In this document: positions 12,501 to 24,545 of the stretch, piece after piece
How positions within the stretch are numbered: position 1 is the first letter of the stretch
Layout: each line of letters starts with the position of its first letter
NCBI GenBank assembly: GCA_937921995.1
Contig: CAKZVF010000051.1
Coordinates: 1-54,473, forward strand
Direction: 5' to 3'
DNA: 54,473 bases
Source: an uncultured Pirellulaceae bacterium
GTDB taxonomy: Bacteria; Planctomycetota; Planctomycetia; Pirellulales; Pirellulaceae
The notes under the pieces: model-generated
What the model saw: only the letters and a program-made list of their open reading frames with translations
Databases searched by the model: none
What the model was told of the DNA's origin: nothing
Made by a program: the position numbers and the translations under genes

Positions 12501-15500
12501 ATCATCGCCGACATCGACATCGCCAAAGAAGTGTTTGGCGCGCCGACGATGCTGTCCAACGGCAACTTTGAAGTTGTCTACCAATTGGTGGTAGAAAACA
12601 CAGGCACCGTGAACTTGGCAAATCTGACGCTCGGCGAAGACCTTGCCACCCAATTCGGACCGGCCTACATCGATGCATACAATTTGACGCTAACTACACC
12701 TCCAGTCGACGCCGCCAGCAACGTTGTGCTCGACAGTGCCAACTGGGATGGAGATACCGTTACAGAAATCGTCAACACTGCAGTTCCATCGTCACTGGCG
12801 ATCGGTGATTCGTTCATCTTCCAGTTCACCGTCGAAGTCGATCCTGATGCGACGGGTACTTCGATGGCCTTGGACAACCAAGTCACAACCTCTGGTGACG
12901 CGGTCGATGATAGCGGCAACCCAATCAACGATTCCTCTGGAACACCGATCGTTGCCACTGACGACTCAGACAGCGGTACCGATCCTTCGGACACTAACAC
13001 TGGGGAACCCGGCGATACTGGTGGTAGCGACGATCCTACGCCGCTGAATCTACCGGCCGTTGCGCTGGCTAAATCAGCCGGCGACGCTGTGCCAAACGGA
13101 GACAACTTCGATGTCGAATTCACGTTCGTCTACGAAAACACCGGCACCACGCAGTTGACCAATCTTGAGTTGCTTGATGACATCGCCACCGAGTTTGGCA
13201 ACGCTTACGTTTCCGCCAGCGGCATCGCGGTACAGAATTTTGTCGGCACCGGCACCGCGCCGACGGCTAACGGCGCTTGGACCGGCGACACAACCCTGAA
13301 CATGATCTCCGGCGGCACGTTGGAAATCGGAGACTCCTTTGAAGTTATCTTCACCGTCACCATTGATCCCGACGGCGTCGACAGTCTTTCGCAAGGACTT
13401 GAGAACCAAGGCACCGCCAACGCGGACGGCATCGACAACAGCGGCAATCCAATCGCCGTCACTGACGAATCCGACAACGGCGTTGATCCTAACGGCGAAA
13501 ACGGTGAAGACGACGGCGATGGTACTTTTGCCAACGATCCAACACCCATCATCATCGCTGACATCAGCGTCACCAAGGAAGTAACAGGCACGCCGATCAA
13601 GCTGCCTAATGATAACTTCAGCGTGACCTATCAACTGGTTATCGAAAATACCGGAACCGTTGACCTCGCGAATCTTTCGTTGTTTGACGATCTGGCCAAC
13701 CAATTCGGCGGCGCGTTTGTCAGTGCTGGAAACCTGACACTTATATCCGGGCCATTTGCAGGGGGCAGCAATGTTGTTGTCGATTCGGCAAATTGGGATG
13801 GCGACGCCAACACAGAGATGATCAATCAAGCCGTACCCACAGCCTTAGTTGTGGGCGACAGTTACATCGTGCAGTTCACCGTTGAAGTTGACCCTGATGC
13901 CACGGGAACCTCAAGTGGTTTGGATAACCAAGTCACTACTGGTGGCGACGCGGTTGATTCTGCTGGCAATCCGATCAACGATTCTACCGGAACGCCAATC
14001 ACCACTACCGATGACAGCGACAGCGGCGCCGATCCATCAACGGATAACCCAACCGCTCCTGGCGACATGGGAACCACGAATGATCCTACGCCTTTGGAAC
14101 TGCCTGACCTGGCTGTTGGAAAACAAGCCAACGCAGTCACGATCGCAACCGACGGTGCCGGCAACGACCTAACCGGCTCGTTCGACGTTCAATACTTGGT
14201 TGTTCTTGAAAACACAGGTACGATCGAACTGACCAACTTGCAGTTGCTGGATGATCTTACGGCGATAGCAACCTTTGGTGACGCTTATGATCCGACACCA
14301 CTCTCAGGGCCTACCGACCGGTCTGGTTTTGTCACCGCGCCGGCGATCGTTAGCCATACATTGGCCAACCCCGGCGACCTTCCAACCTTGAACGCAGGTT
14401 TCCTAGGTGGCGGAGCTCAAACGGGGCTCTTCGATGGCACCAGCGGCACGTTGCAAACGGGCGAACAGATCGTTGTATCATTTACCATTCGCATCGACAG
14501 TGAAGAACTGATCGACGGAGACGCGACCGATGGATTGGCTCAGAACCAGATCCAAGGCACTGCTGATTCCGACCAAGGCCCTGTCAGCGATCTTTCCGAT
14601 GACGGCCTTAACCCCAACGGTGACAACGGCAGTGGCGGATCTAATGACCCAACACCATTCCAAGTTCCGCAGATTCGATTGTATAAATCGCACACTGATG
14701 CGGTCAACAATGGCGACGGAACATCTACGATCACCGTCACCCTGCGTGTCGACAACAGCGGAACCGTTGACCTTGCCAACTTAACGCTGACTGAGGATCT
14801 GGCAACGCAATTCGGTGCTGCCTTCATCAGCACGACAAACCCTGTGATCGACGCTACTGGTGCTCCCGGCAGTAACATTCCGGCGAACTTGATCAACCCA
14901 GCGTGGGCAGGGGATACGTCGCAAGACCTCTTCGATCCGGCGGTCACGTCGGAGACATTGATTGTCGGCGACGATTTCACAATCACCTTTGACGTTGTCG
15001 TTGATCCAGACCTTCTGGACGCCGATTCAGATTACCTCGAAAACACGGCAACGGTGACCGGCGATGGAACGAACTTCAATGGTGTGACCATCACCGTCTC
15101 CGATGACAGTGGAGCCGACAACGGAACGGGCATCGACACCGACGAACCAACTTCGGCCATTGTGCCTGAAGTCGCGATTGCAAAGACCGCAGGTGACGCG
15201 GTCGCCAATGGTGAAAACTGGGATGTGCCGTTCACACTGGTGATCGAAAACGTCGGCAGCGTGAACCTCGACATGCTGACGCTATTCGACGATGTCGCGG
15301 CTCAGTTTGGCGACGCTTACGTCGGGGCCAGTGGATTAACGCTACAAAACTTCGTCGGCAGCGGCACAGCTCCAACGCTCAACACTGCCTGGGAGGGCGA
15401 CAACTCTCTCACGATGGTCAGCGGCGGATTACTGGAACCCGGCGACCGTTTTGACATCACTTTCGTTATCACGATTGATCCCGATGGCATCGACAGCATC

Positions 15501-18500
15501 TCTCAAGTATTGGATAACCAAGCAACCGTCGCTGGACAGGGCGTCGATCAGATGGGCAACCCTCTGAATGACTCATCAGGCAATCCATTAGTGGCGGACG
15601 ATCTTTCGGATGATGGCACCGATCCAAACGGAACCAACCCTGGTGAAAACGGCGACGAAGGCACCAACGACGATCCGACGCCAATCGTCATCGCGGACGT
15701 AAGCCTGGCGAAGACCATTGTGGGTACGCCAACACTTTTGGCCAACGGTAATTACGCAGTTGATTACTCACTGGTCGCTGAGAACATCGGCACAACGGAT
15801 CTGGCAAACTTGAGTCTAACAGACGATCTAGCGACTCAGTTTGGTCCAGCGTTTATCGGTGTCAGCGATTTATTGTTGACGACACCGCCAGCAAATGCGA
15901 CCTCGTCAGTGACACTCGACCCAACAAACTGGGATGGCACCTCAAGCACCAACATGATCGACACGACGGCGACAAACGTATTGGCCGTTGGTGATTCGTA
16001 TGTTGTCGAATTCACTGTTGAGATCGACGCTAACGCGGCCCTTGGCTACTTGGATAACCAAGCCGTCACCGGTGGCGACGCGGTTGATCCCGATGGCAAT
16101 CCTTACACCGATTCAAACGGTGACACGATCACCGCAGAAGACGACAGTGATAGCGGAACCGAAACGGGTGATTCCAACATTGGCGAACCAGGTGACACAG
16201 GAACCTCGGACGATCCGACACCGCTGCACATCCCAAGCGTGGGTCTGGCAAAGGTCGCAGGAGATGCTGTCGCCAACGGTGACAATTTTGACATCACCTT
16301 TACACTGGTTTACACCAACAATGGAAACGTTGACCTGGACAACTTGACTCTGACCGATGACATCGCGTCTCAGTTTGGCAACGCATACGTCTCGGTCACC
16401 GGGCTAACGGTTCAGAACTTCGTTGGAACCGGCACCGCGCCGACCGCCAACGCGGCTTGGGAAACAGACACCTCCCTGTCGATGATCACCGGTGGAGCGG
16501 CCGACATGGACGATACTTTCGAAGTCGTCTTTACAGTGACCATTGATCCTGATGGCATCGACAATGTCTCTCAGGCACTGAACAACCAAGCCACCGCAAC
16601 TGGAGATGGATTGGATGAGAACGGAAATCAGTTGACCGATCCTTCCGGCGATCCGCTCACTGCGACCGACCAAAGCGACAACGGAACTGATCCAAACGCC
16701 GAAAATGGCGAAGACAATGGCGATGGAACCTTTGGCAATGACCCAACACCCATCATCATTGCTGATGTGTCAGTGGTAAAAGACATCATCGGAACACCCG
16801 TGGCGTTGGACAACGGCAACTTCGAAGTCACTTATGAACTGATCGTTGAAAACACAGGAACCGTCGACCTTGCGAACCTGTCATTGGTCGATGCGTTGCC
16901 GCCACAGTTTGGCAGTGTCTTCGTCAGTGCGGGCAACATCACTTTGATCACACCGCCTGCCCTCGCCGGTAGTAACGTCGTGCTGGACAGCAATTGGGAT
17001 GGCGACGCCACCTCTGAGATGATTGACCAGGCGGCTTCAACGCTTCTGGCAATCGGTGATTTCTACGTCGTTCAGTTCACAGCCGAAGTCGATCCTGACG
17101 CTTTATTGGCTCCGCCTGTTCCGATCGAAAACCAAGTCACCGCAGGTGGCGACGCGGTCGATGAAAACGGAGATCCGATTCAAGATTCGGCAGGCAATGA
17201 AATTACTGCGACGGACCTTTCAGACGATGGATCTGATCCAAACGGTGACAACCCCAGCGATGCGGGTGATCATGGCACCAGCGACGATCCTACGCCGCTG
17301 TTGATTCCAGATATCGGACTGGCAAAGTCCGCTGGCGATGCGGTACCTAACGGCGACAACTTTGACGTAACCTTCACGCTTGTTTACACCAACACAGGCA
17401 CCGTCGCGCTGGACAACTTGGAATTGATCGACGACGTGGCGGCCCAGTTTGGCAACGCTTACGTTTCGGCCAGCAACATCACGATCCAAAACTTCGCTGG
17501 TACAGGGACCGCGCCAACAGCCAACGCGGCTTGGAGTGCGGACACGACCCAGGACATGCTGGTTCTTGGAAACCTAGACGTTGGGGATTCGTTTGAAATT
17601 GTCTTCACCGTCACCATTGATCCCGATGGGCTCGATTCGATTTCGCAAGGTTTGGAAAACCAAGCCGTTGCAATGGCCGACGGACTCAACGATGACGGCA
17701 CAAAACTGCTGGACGATAACGGCGACGTCGTGACCGCTGACGACGTCAGTGACGACGGAACTGATGTTTCCGGCGAGAACGGCTCCGACAATGGCGATGG
17801 CATTGTTGGCAACGACCCGACACCGATCATCATCGCAGACGTCAGCTTGGCCAAGCAAGTCGTTGGTACGCCGACGCTGTTGGGCAACGGAAACTACGAA
17901 GCGGTTTACCAACTGGTAGTAGAAAACACAGGAACCGTTGATCTGGCCAACCTCACCCTTGGTGAAGATCTAGCGACTCAGTTTGGTTCGGCTTTCGTTG
18001 ATGCCTATGGCTTGACAGTGACGACTGCTCCTACCGATCCTGCAAGCAACGTCACCTTGGACACGGCTAACTGGAACGGCGATTCAAACACTGAAATCGT
18101 CAACTCGGCGTTACCTTCACTTTTGGCCGTCGGCGATTCGTTCATCTTCCAATTCACTGTGGAAATTAACGCGGCTGAGGCGACCGGAGTTCTCGAGAAC
18201 ACTGCCACTGCCGGTGGCGATGCTGTTGATGAAAACGGAACACCATTCACAGATTCCAGCGGTGACCCGATCACGGCCGACGACGACAGTGACAGTGGTG
18301 CCGATCCTTCAACTGACAACCCCAGCGATCTGGGCGATCACGGAACGAGCGACGATCCAACACCAATCTACATCCCGAGTATTGGATTGGCCAAAGACGC
18401 TGGTGACGCGGTGCCTAACGGCGACAACTTCGACGTTGAATTTACGCTGGTCTGGGAGAACACCGGAACAGTTGCTTTGGACAACGTCGAAATCTTCGAC

Positions 18501-21500
18501 GACATCGCAGCCCAGTTCGGCGGTCAATACGTTGGCATCTCCGGCCTGACCGTGCAGAACTTTGTCGGAACTGGATCAGCACCAACCGCCAATGCTGCGT
18601 GGAATACCGTGGACACGACCTCAAGCCTGGTCAACAGCACCGGTGCTCTAAATGTCGGTGACACATTCGAAATCGTGTTCACTGTAACTATTGATCCCGA
18701 TGCGAGCGGAACGTCCAGTCCTGGGCTTGAGAACCAAGCAACCACATCAGGCGATGGGCTTGATGAGAACGGCGATCCGTTGACCGATGGAAGCGGTAAT
18801 CCGATCACCGTCTGGGATGACAGTGATGACGGTCTTGACCCCGTCAATGAGAATGGCGAAGACGATGGCGACGGAACGTTTGGAAACGATCCGACTCCAG
18901 TCATCATTGCTGACATTTCCGTTACGAAGCAAGTTACTGGAACACCTGTATTGCTTTCCAACGGCAACTTCCAAGTTGCTTATGAGCTGGTCATTGAGAA
19001 CACCGGGAACGTGGACCTTGCGAACCTGACGTTGGTCGAAGACTTGAACGCTCACTTTGGCTCAGCATTGATCTCCGCCGGCGGCATCGCTCTGACGACT
19101 CCGCCATCGGACGCGTCGAGCAACGTATTGCTTGACGCAAGCTGGGACGGCGATGGTAACAACGAAATGATTGACCAAGTCCCTGCGACGCTGCTGGCCG
19201 TTGGCGATTCCTTCGTGGTTCAGTTCACCGTCGAAGTCGACCCTGATGCGGTCAGTGCTCCGGGAGCACTGGACAACCAAGTCACCGTTGGTGGCGACGG
19301 GGTTGATGACAATGGCGATCCGATCACTGATTCAACCGGCAATCCGATTGTTGTCACCGATGATTCCGACAGCGGAACCGATCCAAACGGCACCAATCCT
19401 AATGAAGACGGCGACACCGGAACCAGCGACGATCCGACACCGCTTTATCTTCCTGCGATCGGGCTTACCAAAGACGCCGGCGACGCGGTTGCCAATGGCG
19501 ACAATTGGGATGTTGAATTTACGTTAGTCTACGAGAACACCGGAACGGTCGACCTAACGAATCTGACTCTATTCGATGATGTTGCCGCTCAGTTTGGCAA
19601 TGCGTTTGTCAGCACCAGTGGGTTGTCGATTCAGAACTTCTCTGGAACCGGAACCGCTCCGGGAGCCAACTCTGCTTGGAACGGTGACAACACCCTCGAT
19701 ATGTTTGACGGAACTGGCCAAGCCAACATTGGCGATTCGTTCGAGATTACATTCACTGTAACGATTGACCCCGACGGCATCGACGCGGTTTCTCAAGGGC
19801 TGGATAACCAAGCCGTTGCCGGTGGCGATGGTTTAGACGGAAATGGAGATCCACTGGTTGATGGCAGCGGAAACCCCGTTACTGTCAACGACATCAGTGA
19901 TGATGGAATCGACCCCAATGGAGAAAACGGTGAAGACAATGGCGACGGAACGTTCGGCAACGATCCAACGCCGGTCATCATTGCCGACATCTCGGTCGTC
20001 AAAGAAGTATTTGGAACGCCTATCGCACTTGCCGACGGAACGTTCGATGTCACTTATCAAATGGTGATTGAAAATACGGGCACGGTTGATCTTGCCAATT
20101 TGAGCTTGACCGATGATATCGCGGCTCAATTCGGAGCACCGTTTGTCAGTGCCGGAGGATTAACGTTGGTCACTGGCCCAACCGATCCTGGCAGCAACGT
20201 GGTTCTGGACGGTGCGAATTGGGATGGCAGTGGCACAACCGAAATGATTGACCAGGCTGCGGCAACGTCGCTGGTCGTGGGTGACTCTTACATTGTTCAA
20301 TTCAATGTGATTGTCGACTTGGATGCAACCGGAACCTCGGAACTGCTTGAGAACCAAGTCCAAACCGGTGGCGACGGCGTTGATGAAGATGGCAATCTGT
20401 ACACCGACTCCAGCGGAAACACAATCACTGCCCAAGACGATTCGGACAGCGGTGCGGATGCCAATGGAGACAATCCTAGTGACCAAGGCGATCACGGCAC
20501 CTCGGATGATCCGACACCTCTGTTGATCCCTGACATCTCGATCGGCAAAATCGCTGGCGACGCTCGACCGCTCGGTGATGACTGGGTGGTGAATTTCCGA
20601 CTGTTTGTCGAGAACACGGGCACCGTGGCGTTAGACAACGTGACTCTGTTTGACGACATCTCCGCCCAGTTTGGCAACGCGTTCGTCGCGGTGGACAACG
20701 TAGCGATTGCTAATTTTGTTGGAACAGGAACCGCGCCTGGCACCAACCCGGCATGGACTGGCGATACGGCTTTGGACATGCTTGATGGAAGCGGGACACT
20801 GGATGTTGGGGACAAATTCCAAGTCGTCTTCCGCGTCACGATTGATCCTGATGGCATCGACAGCATTTCACAAGGCCTTGATAACCAAGCGACCGCTGGT
20901 GGCGACGGGATTAATCCTGATGGCACACCCATGACCGATAGCAATGGCGATCCGGTCAACACCGTCGATGACAGCGATAATGGAACGGATGTTCATGGTG
21001 AAAATGGCGAAGACGGTGGTGATGGCATTGCGAACAACGATCCAACACCAATCATCATCGCGGACATCTCTGTCGCCAAAGAGGCGGTTGGAACTCCGGT
21101 CCAGTTGGCTGATGGCAACTTTGAAGTCGTCTACCAACTTGTTATTGAGAACACCGGCACGGTTGATTTGGCCAACCTATCATTGGTCGAGGATCTGGCG
21201 ACTCAGTACGGCTCTGTGTTTGTGAACGCATCAGGTTTGACTTTGATCTCTGGCCCAACCGACCCTGAGAGCAGCGTTGTCATTGACACGGCGTTTGACG
21301 GGGCAAGCATGGCAGAGATGATCGACCAAACCGCAACTACCTATCTGGCGATTGGCGATTCCTATACCTTGCAGTTCACCACGGTTGTTGATCCTTCGCT
21401 GGCCGTCGGTCCGCTGACCAACCAAGTCACTACCAGTGGCGATGCGACCGATGAAGATGGACCGATTCTGAACAGCAATGGCAATGTAATCGTGGCAACG

Positions 21501-24500
21501 GACGATTCCGATAGCGGAGCTGATCCTAGCGACACTAATCCGGACCAACCGGGAGATACGGGAACCAGTGACGATCCAACGCCGCTTCAAGTTCCATCGG
21601 TTGGACTTGCGAAACTGGCTGGTGATCCTGTCACCAACGGCGACAACTGGGACGTGACGTTCACATTGGTTTATGAGAACAACGGCACCGTTGACTTGAA
21701 CAATCTCACCCTGACCGATGACATCGCGGCTCAGTTTGGCAATGCGTTTGTTTCGGCCACGGGACTAACCGTCCAAAACTTCACCGGCAGTGGCACCGCA
21801 CCGGCAGCCAATACGGCTTGGGAATCGGACACCACTGTTTCCATGATCTCAGGCGGACAAGCCGACATTGGCGATACGTTCGAAGTTGTCTTCACCATCA
21901 CCATCGACCCTGATGGCATCGACGATGCTTCTCAGGCGTTAGAAAATCAAGCCGTCGCCACCGGCGATGGTCTCGATGAAAACGGCGATCCAATTTTGGA
22001 TAGCTCCGGCAACCCAGTTGTCGCAACTGACGACAGTGACAACGGAACTGATCCAGATGGCGAAAACGGTGAGGACAACGGGGACGGAACCTTTGGAAAC
22101 GATCCGACTCCGATCTACATCGCAGACATCTCCGTTGCCAAGGAAGTCTCTGGTACTCCAGTGGCACTGCTCAATGGTAACTTTGAAGTCACTTACGAAT
22201 TGGTGATCGAGAACACAGGTACCGTCGATCTGGCGAACTTGACCTTGGTCGAGGATTTGGCGACTCAGTTTGGAGCACCGCTGGTCACTGCCGGCAACGC
22301 CACCATTATCACGCCACCGGCCGAGCTAAATAGCAATGTTGTGCTGAATTCAGCTTGGGACGGAGCCTCCGTCACCGACATGATCGACGCTTCAGCGGCG
22401 ACCTACTTGGCAATCGGCGATTCTTATGTCGTCAGCTTTACAGTTGAAGTCGATCTGGACGCCGGTGGAACCTCAGCACCGCTGGACAACCAGGTTGTCA
22501 CAGGTGGAGATGGTGTTGACAGCAATGGAGATCCAATCCTTGACTCTAGCGGCACGCCAATCACGGCCACTGACGACAGCGACAGTGGCACTGACACCAA
22601 CGGTACTAATCCGGATCAACCCGGCGACACCGGTAGCAGCGACGATCCAACGCCGCTGTTGATTCCCGATGTTGGTCTGTCAAAAGTGGCTGGCGATGCG
22701 GTTGAAAACGGCGACTACTTCGATGTGACGTTCAGTTTCACTTATGAGAACACGGGAACGGCAACGTTGAACAATCTTTCGATCGTTGACGATGTCGCGG
22801 CACACTTTGGAAACGCTTATGTTGCCGCTTCGGATGTTACCATCGGAAACCTAACGGGCACCGGAACTCTTCCGACTGCTAACGGCAGCTGGGCCGCGCT
22901 AACGTCAGCCAACATGCTGGTCGGTGGTGAATTGGAACCGGGTGCATCGTTTCACGTCGAATTCACAGTGACCATTGATCCTGATGGCGTCGACGGCACC
23001 TCGCAGGCCTTGGTCAACCAAGCCCAAGCCGGTGGCGATTTTCTGGGCCCTGATGGAACGCCGACGACGGTTAATGATCTTAGTGATGACGGCACCGATC
23101 CAAACGGTGACAATATCACTGGCAACGATCCGACACCAATAATCATCGCCGACCTTGGAATTGCAAAGACGATTACCGGCACGCCGGTACTTCAGGCCAA
23201 CGGCAATTACTTGGTAAACTACCAAGTCGTTGTTGAGAACACCGGTACGGTCGATCTTGGCTCCATGAGCTTGATCGAAGATTTGGCGACTCAGTTTGGA
23301 GCAGCCTATGTTAATGCCAGTGGATTAACGTTGACGGTTTCTCCAACAGATTCTGGCAGTAACATCGTCGTTGACGGCTCTGGCTTCAACGGAGGATCGT
23401 CGACAGAAATGTTGGATCAAGCGGTCAACAACGTGTTGGTCGTCGGCGATTCGTTCACGATTGAGTTCACCGCCGAGATTGATCCATTGGTGGTCACCGA
23501 AAGCCTGTTGAATCAAGTCGAAGGTACCGGCGATGCGGCCGATGCCAACGGCGATCCCATTAACGGAGCAGACGGCAATCCAATCATCGCTGATGATGTT
23601 AGCGATAGCGGTACCGATCCTAACGGACAAAACTCTGGCGATCCGGGCGACAATGATTCGCATGACGACCCAACACCGTATACGCCTGAGCAACTGCCTC
23701 TGTCAGAAATCTCGGGTACGGTGTTCGTCGACGCCGACAACGATGGCACCTACGAGATCGGTGAAAACGGTATTGAAGGTGTTGAGATTACGCTGATCGG
23801 CACCGACATTTATGGCAACGCAGTCGAACTGACCGTGTTGACCGACGGCAATGGAGACTATGAGTTCACGGGGCTTAATCCTGGCAACTATCAGATTATC
23901 GAAGGGCAACCTGAGGGATACGACGATGGCCTGGACGAAGCCAACGCAGCGTTCTCTGTTGGCAACGATCAAGTCAACAATGTTGTCTTGGGCTTCGATG
24001 AGAATTTTGGCGGAAACAACTTTGGCGAACGGCTTCAGGGCGCCTCGGGCAACCCATCGCGGCTTCCGCCACTGCTACCCTTTGGTGGTGGCCAACGGTT
24101 AAACAGTAGCATCAGCAATTTTCTTGGTGGACCTGGCCCGATTTACTCTGGCGTTCCAATCGCTTCCAACGGCAACCCGCTAACTTTGGACAGCGGCCGA
24201 CCCGTCACCGGCGGCTATGCAACCGAGTTCGCGACGCCTGATGCTGCCGCCGATTGCGGTTGTCCTGAAGTGGTCGAAACACCATGCGAAGTCGAGGTGC
24301 CGTGTGATCCGTGTGCCGAGGAAGTGATCCAAGAGGCCGTCTGCGAACCATGCGAGCAGCAGGAAGTCGTCTCTGAATGCGAGTGTCAAACTTGTGAAGA
24401 ACCTGTCGCATGTGAAGAATGTAGCGATTGCTGTAATTGCTGCGGCTGTGGCAGTGTGGGCCGAAGCGGCGGATTCCTCTTCCGTTTCAGGAACTGGCTG

Positions 24501-24509
24501 AATCGTTAA
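519..24509 (+). CDS. Giant surface protein: LEPR-XLL motif, DUF4347, about 32 DUF11-type repeats, SdrD_B-like domain, Cys-rich tail
   Basis: This is a 7996-aa protein with a GTG start and no visible Shine-Dalgarno. Residues 36-47 ([12 protein letters not shown]) are a variant of the LEPR-XLL motif found near the N-terminus of giant planctomycete and proteobacterial proteins; no classical signal peptide is seen. Residues about 79-245 match DUF4347, with SHG (H141) and YGCD (C184). Residues about 250-900 are beta-rich and unassigned. DUF11-like segments start near residue 910 and become regular units of about 180 aa from residue 1587 to 7717. The C-terminus has an SdrD_B/Cna-B-like domain (about 7729-7841) and a tail with 17 cysteines. 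The Asp/Asn-rich linkers resemble calcium-binding loops. It is probably a very long calcium-stabilised surface fibre or adhesin. The domains are recognised with good confidence; the role is inference. The start could be further downstream, but the motif at 36-47 favours this one. Confidence 0.93.
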   Translation: MKISFTCLRDFSSLITGTSVVQPINQNNNFLFQSVFEALEERVLFDGVPDAAFILPADASATVPAQVQNLQQADADLPRELIIVDPGVENSDALLTEILETHKGSAFEVRMLDADSDGVHQITDLLAASNGKYDAIHVISHGEQGQISLGNTELTSDSFGDYVDQLASWSGALTGDADILFYGCDLAGNADGQSLIESISAITGADVAASDDLTGAETLGGDWDLEFTAGVVQSEVLSAYEYQGTLALADATLSIVSDGTPTWDSDNNPGNDTDGANGIIRSHDSLLMEVFYNTDSGGATDLNFSSILPDGLVWDNVPAAAALDSRTMVFDSVTGLPGGDMRGIVAYLPDVAGTFTSSVTFEARALGGPQGMALNDVQFEVASNENPVAIETESHDFVLSSAANMDIQLLIPTFRGVHTDAAGAVDGVVYTYSVGILGDHPTRTGTDAVKGSAPIEDNFTFDLDLSNVTPNATIFDWGPSLGGNAELGGDGITRNYERFTTAAGGTSTYWSRSTYPAGQTGEAGSSVWTPEHSTPDSGDWTIINSAGSVFTAQVSGADTTGSHFPDFGAGNRVLPAGENWFTSAQVSVWIPIDDILPGADGISGTPDDGVLTITPEITNFDPDDAYGITNNFGSGVGEIEDTSNNDYEHTIFAFNQGGGTKYNSTAGHPTSGRWVETSTNWSAGDGETSVGHVFDARVTSGRNGGVLALEGSIFGDKFDNTAVKITANSLPSASGDGWSRVYASGGPNNGTHLTYGTDYIIEFGTGGVGGAAGGWTDWDSMGDATLADNESIGGYWSQDPTDPLLGGNAYADGVRDSITKWRIIVLRDVEPGETLIGLVSNETIGHSTLDPANNPGGNIIANFHASSIGYLRDDANPANDWRTSEYDPLNNNVYSGAASGLNSGDRLWIVDANVDVDKTVVDLGAGSSYLAGSAATIQLEGTVTIPGPDSGAPAQDVYITDMLPAGLTVVGGSASPASGTTFTAGDGSTISVQAVEYFIPDTNSWSTTWSYGATGIRWFYGDVPLNTVLPTMTFDVLIPFDAKNGESWTNTAVASSPSDDTTEEFRSSSAGLVAVQVAAMSAGKFVVTPLVPEDTTIVYELGIANVSDDKEVPWFDLVDILPYDADFEASSINGVYTDISVSGLDAGLEVYVTTASASALDAADGTVDGFADPGTAAAGDAWFVPEGTGIWQYTLADVQAGVPGAPTDGQITAIRVVSDKAIDPLLAPGESTKFFLELTPNGNVGIPSDTYTNKFAARTDPSALPLPVTSAAVTAVVVAPDIEIEKEVALDETHANIDPTNDAHWGETVNFDDTDKAYFRLKVTNTGTADFLGATVTDNLPPGATFVAGTAAASAGDFSGFPATWTFDLAAGDTATLIYQLDVDDSGNYVNSADVEATDQWGETVDDTDDAEANFVTEISAAKQQTNAVRSTSNPDVFEVTYEVEILNSSIFDLSNLTLTENLDGAYGPGFAGILTPPAVTSSVLTGAGVVPTVNGGYDGDGNDQVLNGDGFLEPGNSVTLTYTVLVDPLLLADPANTVNQVEAGGLTGGPGGTLTTDLSDDGSDPATDNPGARGDDGAGGTDDPTPLILPSIDLTKQIIGSPVPASSGVNGNFDVTYEFMIENTGTTDLDNISMIEDFIANLGGAFQGIVNAPRVTMTTATDNPDFNPDYDGDTDTNIFLNAPTTDFFEFGGSTSQTFVGTQTVLSDMAYVIDPNQTVMLMVDAFADDGTGGPPNPASRHFLGFASYDIDGNFISMYNYSKLSGSTDTTLAAPLNPGDTTITLTDATGWSNGATSHRRSIVWYGYTDSTGYTYPDYTYTRNQAINAWDAGGVSGNVITLSSPWSGPALAAGDAIRNTNSGGSYQYSLLSNGHIDEVGGTYAANIGGGFIPNGAGGTNLWRPGTHSIRALALANRNGSPVQLNLTDFKIAAPNDNLLEVGQKVTFEITVEIDPDNPGAVYDGITGDGDGSLENQASVTAEDPYNDIPVADTSDDPTDPTDDQYGDDSDPDDPTSLLFPNIELTKAIIGAPVPASSGTTGNLDVTFEFMITNSGNEAVENLSFIEDLAAQYGGAFQGIVLQGGAVATTTFTDATNPIEFNSGFDGGTSVAELIDNTTGGSELAMGQTIVFQIIVEVDPDNATALYTAGQLSNQASVSGTGVMSGVIVDDDSDDPSDMSNNDNDGDNDPDDPNLWSVPVIDLTKTLVGDPVAASSGNQGNFDVTYDFTISNFGNAPLDSMSLLEDVAAQYGGAFVAIVPQSGVPASIQLSTATDAPEINGSYDGGLSDAEVFDNTGANSNELAMGESVTIRIIFEVDPNAIGANFDANNNLVNQATISGNHDGTSYSDDSDDPNNASDVDPNGDNNADDPNTLFIADVSVAKEVVGTPVALGNGNWEVTYQLVVENTGNAALDVSLEDDLDAQFGAAFVSAGSLAMIAQPAGNPITLDSANWDGDLVTEMVNQTQTNILEGGDFFIVQITVEVDPDASGTSQMLNNQATVTGDAVDENGLPLTDSNGDPVVVDDLSDTGSDPETSNPGENGDSGGCDDPTPLLLPDVAIAKSIVGDPIQLPNGNFTVQYQFIVENIGTTYLTDLQVVEDFAAEFGANVFIQPIAPPAVNILPTDPTSVAPVRNIPYDGATNPNLLDGVSGLLAPGDSYGVGVTVELDPNGAGAIVPFENTAVTTGNGANPDGSSITDGSGNPLVVTDDSDSGTNPNTENSGEPGDTGGTDDPTPLFIADLDITKAIVGGPTLLSNGNHAIDYSVVIENTGSVDLANLSLIEDLQSQFGAGFQNASALTIGTAPLDPSSTVTLESGWDGTTALSEMVDPTAASLLAIGDSFTITFTVEVDASSLPAATAPVIFTSEAAFASATQATLREDFTDIVGNTPVDLSLGPFVSTLGGVEISGTIVSSLGTGAETRADENSFAGGAPDPGVFAIRQSDGGSANLRITVPNPGNAIGFVWSDVFDPAGGAPADQWSAFKVTASDGTVLYDHDERVDGDLPSNFARFIGIQGTGSQVYTHLDIEYETSSNDNWTIDHIYDSGNPSNVITNQIDGSADAVDDSGNPITDSNGDPVTVTDLSDSGSDPDDENNGEPGDTGSHNDPTPLVIPEVSLVKDAGDAVANGNNWDVQFTLVYENTGTADLNNLTLTDDISSQFGNAFVSVSGLTIQNFSGTGTAPTANGAWVGGTANMLVGGAADVGDSFEIVFTVTINPDNIDSISEALNNSAVAGGDALDENGDPILDGSGNPVTVTDVSDDGTDVNGENGDDNMDGTFANDPTPIIIADIAAAKEVVGTPVLIANGNYEATYQVVIENIGTVDLANITLGEDLMAQFGAAYVDAHSLAIVTPPSDPSSTVTLDAANWNGGSSTEIVNTTIPSLLAVGDQFTFEFTVEIDAALATGVLLNTVTAGGNAVDENGNSYNDFSGNPITATDDSDSGNNPSTDNGGEPNDSGGTDDPTPLYIPSIGLAKEAGDAVANGDNFDVEFTLVWENTGSVALDNVEILDDIATQFGSQFVAISGLAVQNFSGTGSAPTANGGWNTGDTSTSLINSTGPLDVGDSFEVVFTVTIDPDAGGTSSSGLENQATSTGEALDENGDPLTDSSGDPITATDDSDNGTDPVGENGEDDMDGTFGNDPTPIIIADISVAKQVSGTPTLMANGNFSVDYELVIENNGNVDLADLTLVEDLATQFGTALVSAGNITLTTPPANASSSVVLDSTWNGNSTTEMISQPASTLLAVGDSFVVTFTVEVDPDAVGAPGALDNQVTVGGDAVDENGAPITNSTGTPIVVTDDSDSGTDPSTTNPGEDGDTGGSNDPTPLLIPAIGLAKTAGDAVANGDNWDVEFTFVYENTGTVDLTNLTLTDDIMAEFGNAFVGVSGLSVGNFSGTGTAPGASTTWTSANTSGNMLDGTGQVNIGDSFEVVFTVTINPDGIDSVSQGLENQGTATGQGINPDTGAVDPSLNATDTSDNGTDVNSENGEDNGDGTFGNDPTPIIIADIDIAKEVFGAPTMLSNGNFEVVYQLVVENTGTVNLANLTLGEDLATQFGPAYIDAYNLTLTTPPVDAASNVVLDSANWDGDTVTEIVNTAVPSSLAIGDSFIFQFTVEVDPDATGTSMALDNQVTTSGDAVDDSGNPINDSSGTPIVATDDSDSGTDPSDTNTGEPGDTGGSDDPTPLNLPAVALAKSAGDAVPNGDNFDVEFTFVYENTGTTQLTNLELLDDIATEFGNAYVSASGIAVQNFVGTGTAPTANGAWTGDTTLNMISGGTLEIGDSFEVIFTVTIDPDGVDSLSQGLENQGTANADGIDNSGNPIAVTDESDNGVDPNGENGEDDGDGTFANDPTPIIIADISVTKEVTGTPIKLPNDNFSVTYQLVIENTGTVDLANLSLFDDLANQFGGAFVSAGNLTLISGPFAGGSNVVVDSANWDGDANTEMINQAVPTALVVGDSYIVQFTVEVDPDATGTSSGLDNQVTTGGDAVDSAGNPINDSTGTPITTTDDSDSGADPSTDNPTAPGDMGTTNDPTPLELPDLAVGKQANAVTIATDGAGNDLTGSFDVQYLVVLENTGTIELTNLQLLDDLTAIATFGDAYDPTPLSGPTDRSGFVTAPAIVSHTLANPGDLPTLNAGFLGGGAQTGLFDGTSGTLQTGEQIVVSFTIRIDSEELIDGDATDGLAQNQIQGTADSDQGPVSDLSDDGLNPNGDNGSGGSNDPTPFQVPQIRLYKSHTDAVNNGDGTSTITVTLRVDNSGTVDLANLTLTEDLATQFGAAFISTTNPVIDATGAPGSNIPANLINPAWAGDTSQDLFDPAVTSETLIVGDDFTITFDVVVDPDLLDADSDYLENTATVTGDGTNFNGVTITVSDDSGADNGTGIDTDEPTSAIVPEVAIAKTAGDAVANGENWDVPFTLVIENVGSVNLDMLTLFDDVAAQFGDAYVGASGLTLQNFVGSGTAPTLNTAWEGDNSLTMVSGGLLEPGDRFDITFVITIDPDGIDSISQVLDNQATVAGQGVDQMGNPLNDSSGNPLVADDLSDDGTDPNGTNPGENGDEGTNDDPTPIVIADVSLAKTIVGTPTLLANGNYAVDYSLVAENIGTTDLANLSLTDDLATQFGPAFIGVSDLLLTTPPANATSSVTLDPTNWDGTSSTNMIDTTATNVLAVGDSYVVEFTVEIDANAALGYLDNQAVTGGDAVDPDGNPYTDSNGDTITAEDDSDSGTETGDSNIGEPGDTGTSDDPTPLHIPSVGLAKVAGDAVANGDNFDITFTLVYTNNGNVDLDNLTLTDDIASQFGNAYVSVTGLTVQNFVGTGTAPTANAAWETDTSLSMITGGAADMDDTFEVVFTVTIDPDGIDNVSQALNNQATATGDGLDENGNQLTDPSGDPLTATDQSDNGTDPNAENGEDNGDGTFGNDPTPIIIADVSVVKDIIGTPVALDNGNFEVTYELIVENTGTVDLANLSLVDALPPQFGSVFVSAGNITLITPPALAGSNVVLDSNWDGDATSEMIDQAASTLLAIGDFYVVQFTAEVDPDALLAPPVPIENQVTAGGDAVDENGDPIQDSAGNEITATDLSDDGSDPNGDNPSDAGDHGTSDDPTPLLIPDIGLAKSAGDAVPNGDNFDVTFTLVYTNTGTVALDNLELIDDVAAQFGNAYVSASNITIQNFAGTGTAPTANAAWSADTTQDMLVLGNLDVGDSFEIVFTVTIDPDGLDSISQGLENQAVAMADGLNDDGTKLLDDNGDVVTADDVSDDGTDVSGENGSDNGDGIVGNDPTPIIIADVSLAKQVVGTPTLLGNGNYEAVYQLVVENTGTVDLANLTLGEDLATQFGSAFVDAYGLTVTTAPTDPASNVTLDTANWNGDSNTEIVNSALPSLLAVGDSFIFQFTVEINAAEATGVLENTATAGGDAVDENGTPFTDSSGDPITADDDSDSGADPSTDNPSDLGDHGTSDDPTPIYIPSIGLAKDAGDAVPNGDNFDVEFTLVWENTGTVALDNVEIFDDIAAQFGGQYVGISGLTVQNFVGTGSAPTANAAWNTVDTTSSLVNSTGALNVGDTFEIVFTVTIDPDASGTSSPGLENQATTSGDGLDENGDPLTDGSGNPITVWDDSDDGLDPVNENGEDDGDGTFGNDPTPVIIADISVTKQVTGTPVLLSNGNFQVAYELVIENTGNVDLANLTLVEDLNAHFGSALISAGGIALTTPPSDASSNVLLDASWDGDGNNEMIDQVPATLLAVGDSFVVQFTVEVDPDAVSAPGALDNQVTVGGDGVDDNGDPITDSTGNPIVVTDDSDSGTDPNGTNPNEDGDTGTSDDPTPLYLPAIGLTKDAGDAVANGDNWDVEFTLVYENTGTVDLTNLTLFDDVAAQFGNAFVSTSGLSIQNFSGTGTAPGANSAWNGDNTLDMFDGTGQANIGDSFEITFTVTIDPDGIDAVSQGLDNQAVAGGDGLDGNGDPLVDGSGNPVTVNDISDDGIDPNGENGEDNGDGTFGNDPTPVIIADISVVKEVFGTPIALADGTFDVTYQMVIENTGTVDLANLSLTDDIAAQFGAPFVSAGGLTLVTGPTDPGSNVVLDGANWDGSGTTEMIDQAAATSLVVGDSYIVQFNVIVDLDATGTSELLENQVQTGGDGVDEDGNLYTDSSGNTITAQDDSDSGADANGDNPSDQGDHGTSDDPTPLLIPDISIGKIAGDARPLGDDWVVNFRLFVENTGTVALDNVTLFDDISAQFGNAFVAVDNVAIANFVGTGTAPGTNPAWTGDTALDMLDGSGTLDVGDKFQVVFRVTIDPDGIDSISQGLDNQATAGGDGINPDGTPMTDSNGDPVNTVDDSDNGTDVHGENGEDGGDGIANNDPTPIIIADISVAKEAVGTPVQLADGNFEVVYQLVIENTGTVDLANLSLVEDLATQYGSVFVNASGLTLISGPTDPESSVVIDTAFDGASMAEMIDQTATTYLAIGDSYTLQFTTVVDPSLAVGPLTNQVTTSGDATDEDGPILNSNGNVIVATDDSDSGADPSDTNPDQPGDTGTSDDPTPLQVPSVGLAKLAGDPVTNGDNWDVTFTLVYENNGTVDLNNLTLTDDIAAQFGNAFVSATGLTVQNFTGSGTAPAANTAWESDTTVSMISGGQADIGDTFEVVFTITIDPDGIDDASQALENQAVATGDGLDENGDPILDSSGNPVVATDDSDNGTDPDGENGEDNGDGTFGNDPTPIYIADISVAKEVSGTPVALLNGNFEVTYELVIENTGTVDLANLTLVEDLATQFGAPLVTAGNATIITPPAELNSNVVLNSAWDGASVTDMIDASAATYLAIGDSYVVSFTVEVDLDAGGTSAPLDNQVVTGGDGVDSNGDPILDSSGTPITATDDSDSGTDTNGTNPDQPGDTGSSDDPTPLLIPDVGLSKVAGDAVENGDYFDVTFSFTYENTGTATLNNLSIVDDVAAHFGNAYVAASDVTIGNLTGTGTLPTANGSWAALTSANMLVGGELEPGASFHVEFTVTIDPDGVDGTSQALVNQAQAGGDFLGPDGTPTTVNDLSDDGTDPNGDNITGNDPTPIIIADLGIAKTITGTPVLQANGNYLVNYQVVVENTGTVDLGSMSLIEDLATQFGAAYVNASGLTLTVSPTDSGSNIVVDGSGFNGGSSTEMLDQAVNNVLVVGDSFTIEFTAEIDPLVVTESLLNQVEGTGDAADANGDPINGADGNPIIADDVSDSGTDPNGQNSGDPGDNDSHDDPTPYTPEQLPLSEISGTVFVDADNDGTYEIGENGIEGVEITLIGTDIYGNAVELTVLTDGNGDYEFTGLNPGNYQIIEGQPEGYDDGLDEANAAFSVGNDQVNNVVLGFDENFGGNNFGERLQGASGNPSRLPPLLPFGGGQRLNSSISNFLGGPGPIYSGVPIASNGNPLTLDSGRPVTGGYATEFATPDAAADCGCPEVVETPCEVEVPCDPCAEEVIQEAVCEPCEQQEVVSECECQTCEEPVACEECSDCCNCCGCGSVGRSGGFLFRFRNWLNR
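753..1254 (+). other. DUF4347 domain in the giant protein, with His/Cys pair
   Basis: Residues about 79-245 read as DUF4347: a start of the LIIVDPGV type, a strand leading into HVISHGEQG, a strand leading into [10 protein letters not shown], then [12 protein letters not shown] and GGDWDLEF. H141 lies at 939-941 and C184 at 1068-1070. The order of beta strand-SHGxxG and then beta strand-YGCD resembles the catalytic His and Cys of clan CD (caspase-like) peptidases. Protease activity is my inference; the family itself is of unknown function. Confidence 0.8.
5572..6315 (+). other. About 248-aa domain inserted into DUF11 unit 1
   Basis: The unit 1 strand order is interrupted after [10 protein letters not shown] and resumes at [13 protein letters not shown]. 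The insert includes [38 protein letters not shown] and [17 protein letters not shown]. From memory it resembles a beta-rich module of marine surface or tail-fibre-like and polysaccharide-associated proteins; this was not confirmed. It might bind a glycan and display on the rod. Confidence 0.6.
9079..9655 (+). other. About 190-aa jelly-roll-like domain inserted into DUF11 unit 6
   Basis: After the [11 protein letters not shown] strand of unit 6 the sequence switches to [48 protein letters not shown] and [11 protein letters not shown], then returns to [16 protein letters not shown], the normal next strand of the unit. The F-T-S-x-A-A-F opening and the NWTIDHIY end are typical of exported beta-sandwich domains often found in PEP-CTERM proteins. 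It lies in a different loop from the insert in unit 1. Confidence 0.6.
23703..24041 (+). other. SdrD_B/Cna-B-like domain near the C-terminus of the giant protein
   Basis: [44 protein letters not shown] and [11 protein letters not shown] are the classical strand sequence of SdrD_B/Cna-B domains (carboxypeptidase-regulatory-like fold), with a DxDNDG calcium-type loop. These domains act as stalk or cap modules in surface proteins. Only one copy is present, between the DUF11 array and the Cys-rich tail. Confidence 0.85.
24250..24509 (+). other. Cysteine-rich C-terminal tail with conserved terminal motif
   Basis: Seventeen cysteines lie in about 60 residues, spaced as [26 protein letters not shown] and CCGCG, and are followed by [12 protein letters not shown] and the stop. 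The same arrangement, ending GVLFRLKNWLHR, closes the neighbouring paralogue at 3-176. The rest of the protein has almost no cysteine. It could be a disulfide or metal cross-linking region plus a sorting or anchoring motif; this is inference, and it matches no sorting signal I can name. Confidence 0.7.
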
Positions 24510-24545
24510 ATGCTGCCGAAAGCCGCGTTCGGGATGCAATGACTA

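Larger units (their letters stand above)
5278..23668 (+). repeat. Array of about 32 in-frame DUF11-type units, mostly in alternating A/B order
   Basis: Each unit begins with a short linker (DDPTPLLIP or [10 protein letters not shown]), then a lysine-bearing strand (for example SVAKEV or GLAKDAGD), NGNFEVTY or [19 protein letters not shown], a DDIAxQFG-like segment, a GDSFxVxFTV strand, an NQ strand and an Asp/Gly/Asn-rich tail. Type A has TGTPxxLxNGNF and ends SDSGTDP...DPTPL. Type B has [10 protein letters not shown] and GTGTAPTAN and ends [18 protein letters not shown]. Units begin near 5278, 6558, 7095, 7635, 8176, 8719, 9842, 10360, 10903, 11440 and so on, about every 540 bp. Units 1 and 6 are longer because of inserted domains. 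DUF11 units are known stalk modules of bacterial surface proteins. Confidence 0.9.

Noticed and set aside
5278-23668. CRISPR array or non-coding tandem repeat
   Set aside because: The periodicity of about 540/1080 bp is coding, without short identical repeats and unique spacers.
519-24509. Possibility that the giant frame is an assembly artefact of collapsed or expanded repeats
   Set aside because: Units differ at many synonymous sites and stay in frame throughout, with distinct N- and C-terminal domains, so they are real distinct copies; the exact unit number still deserves long-read support.
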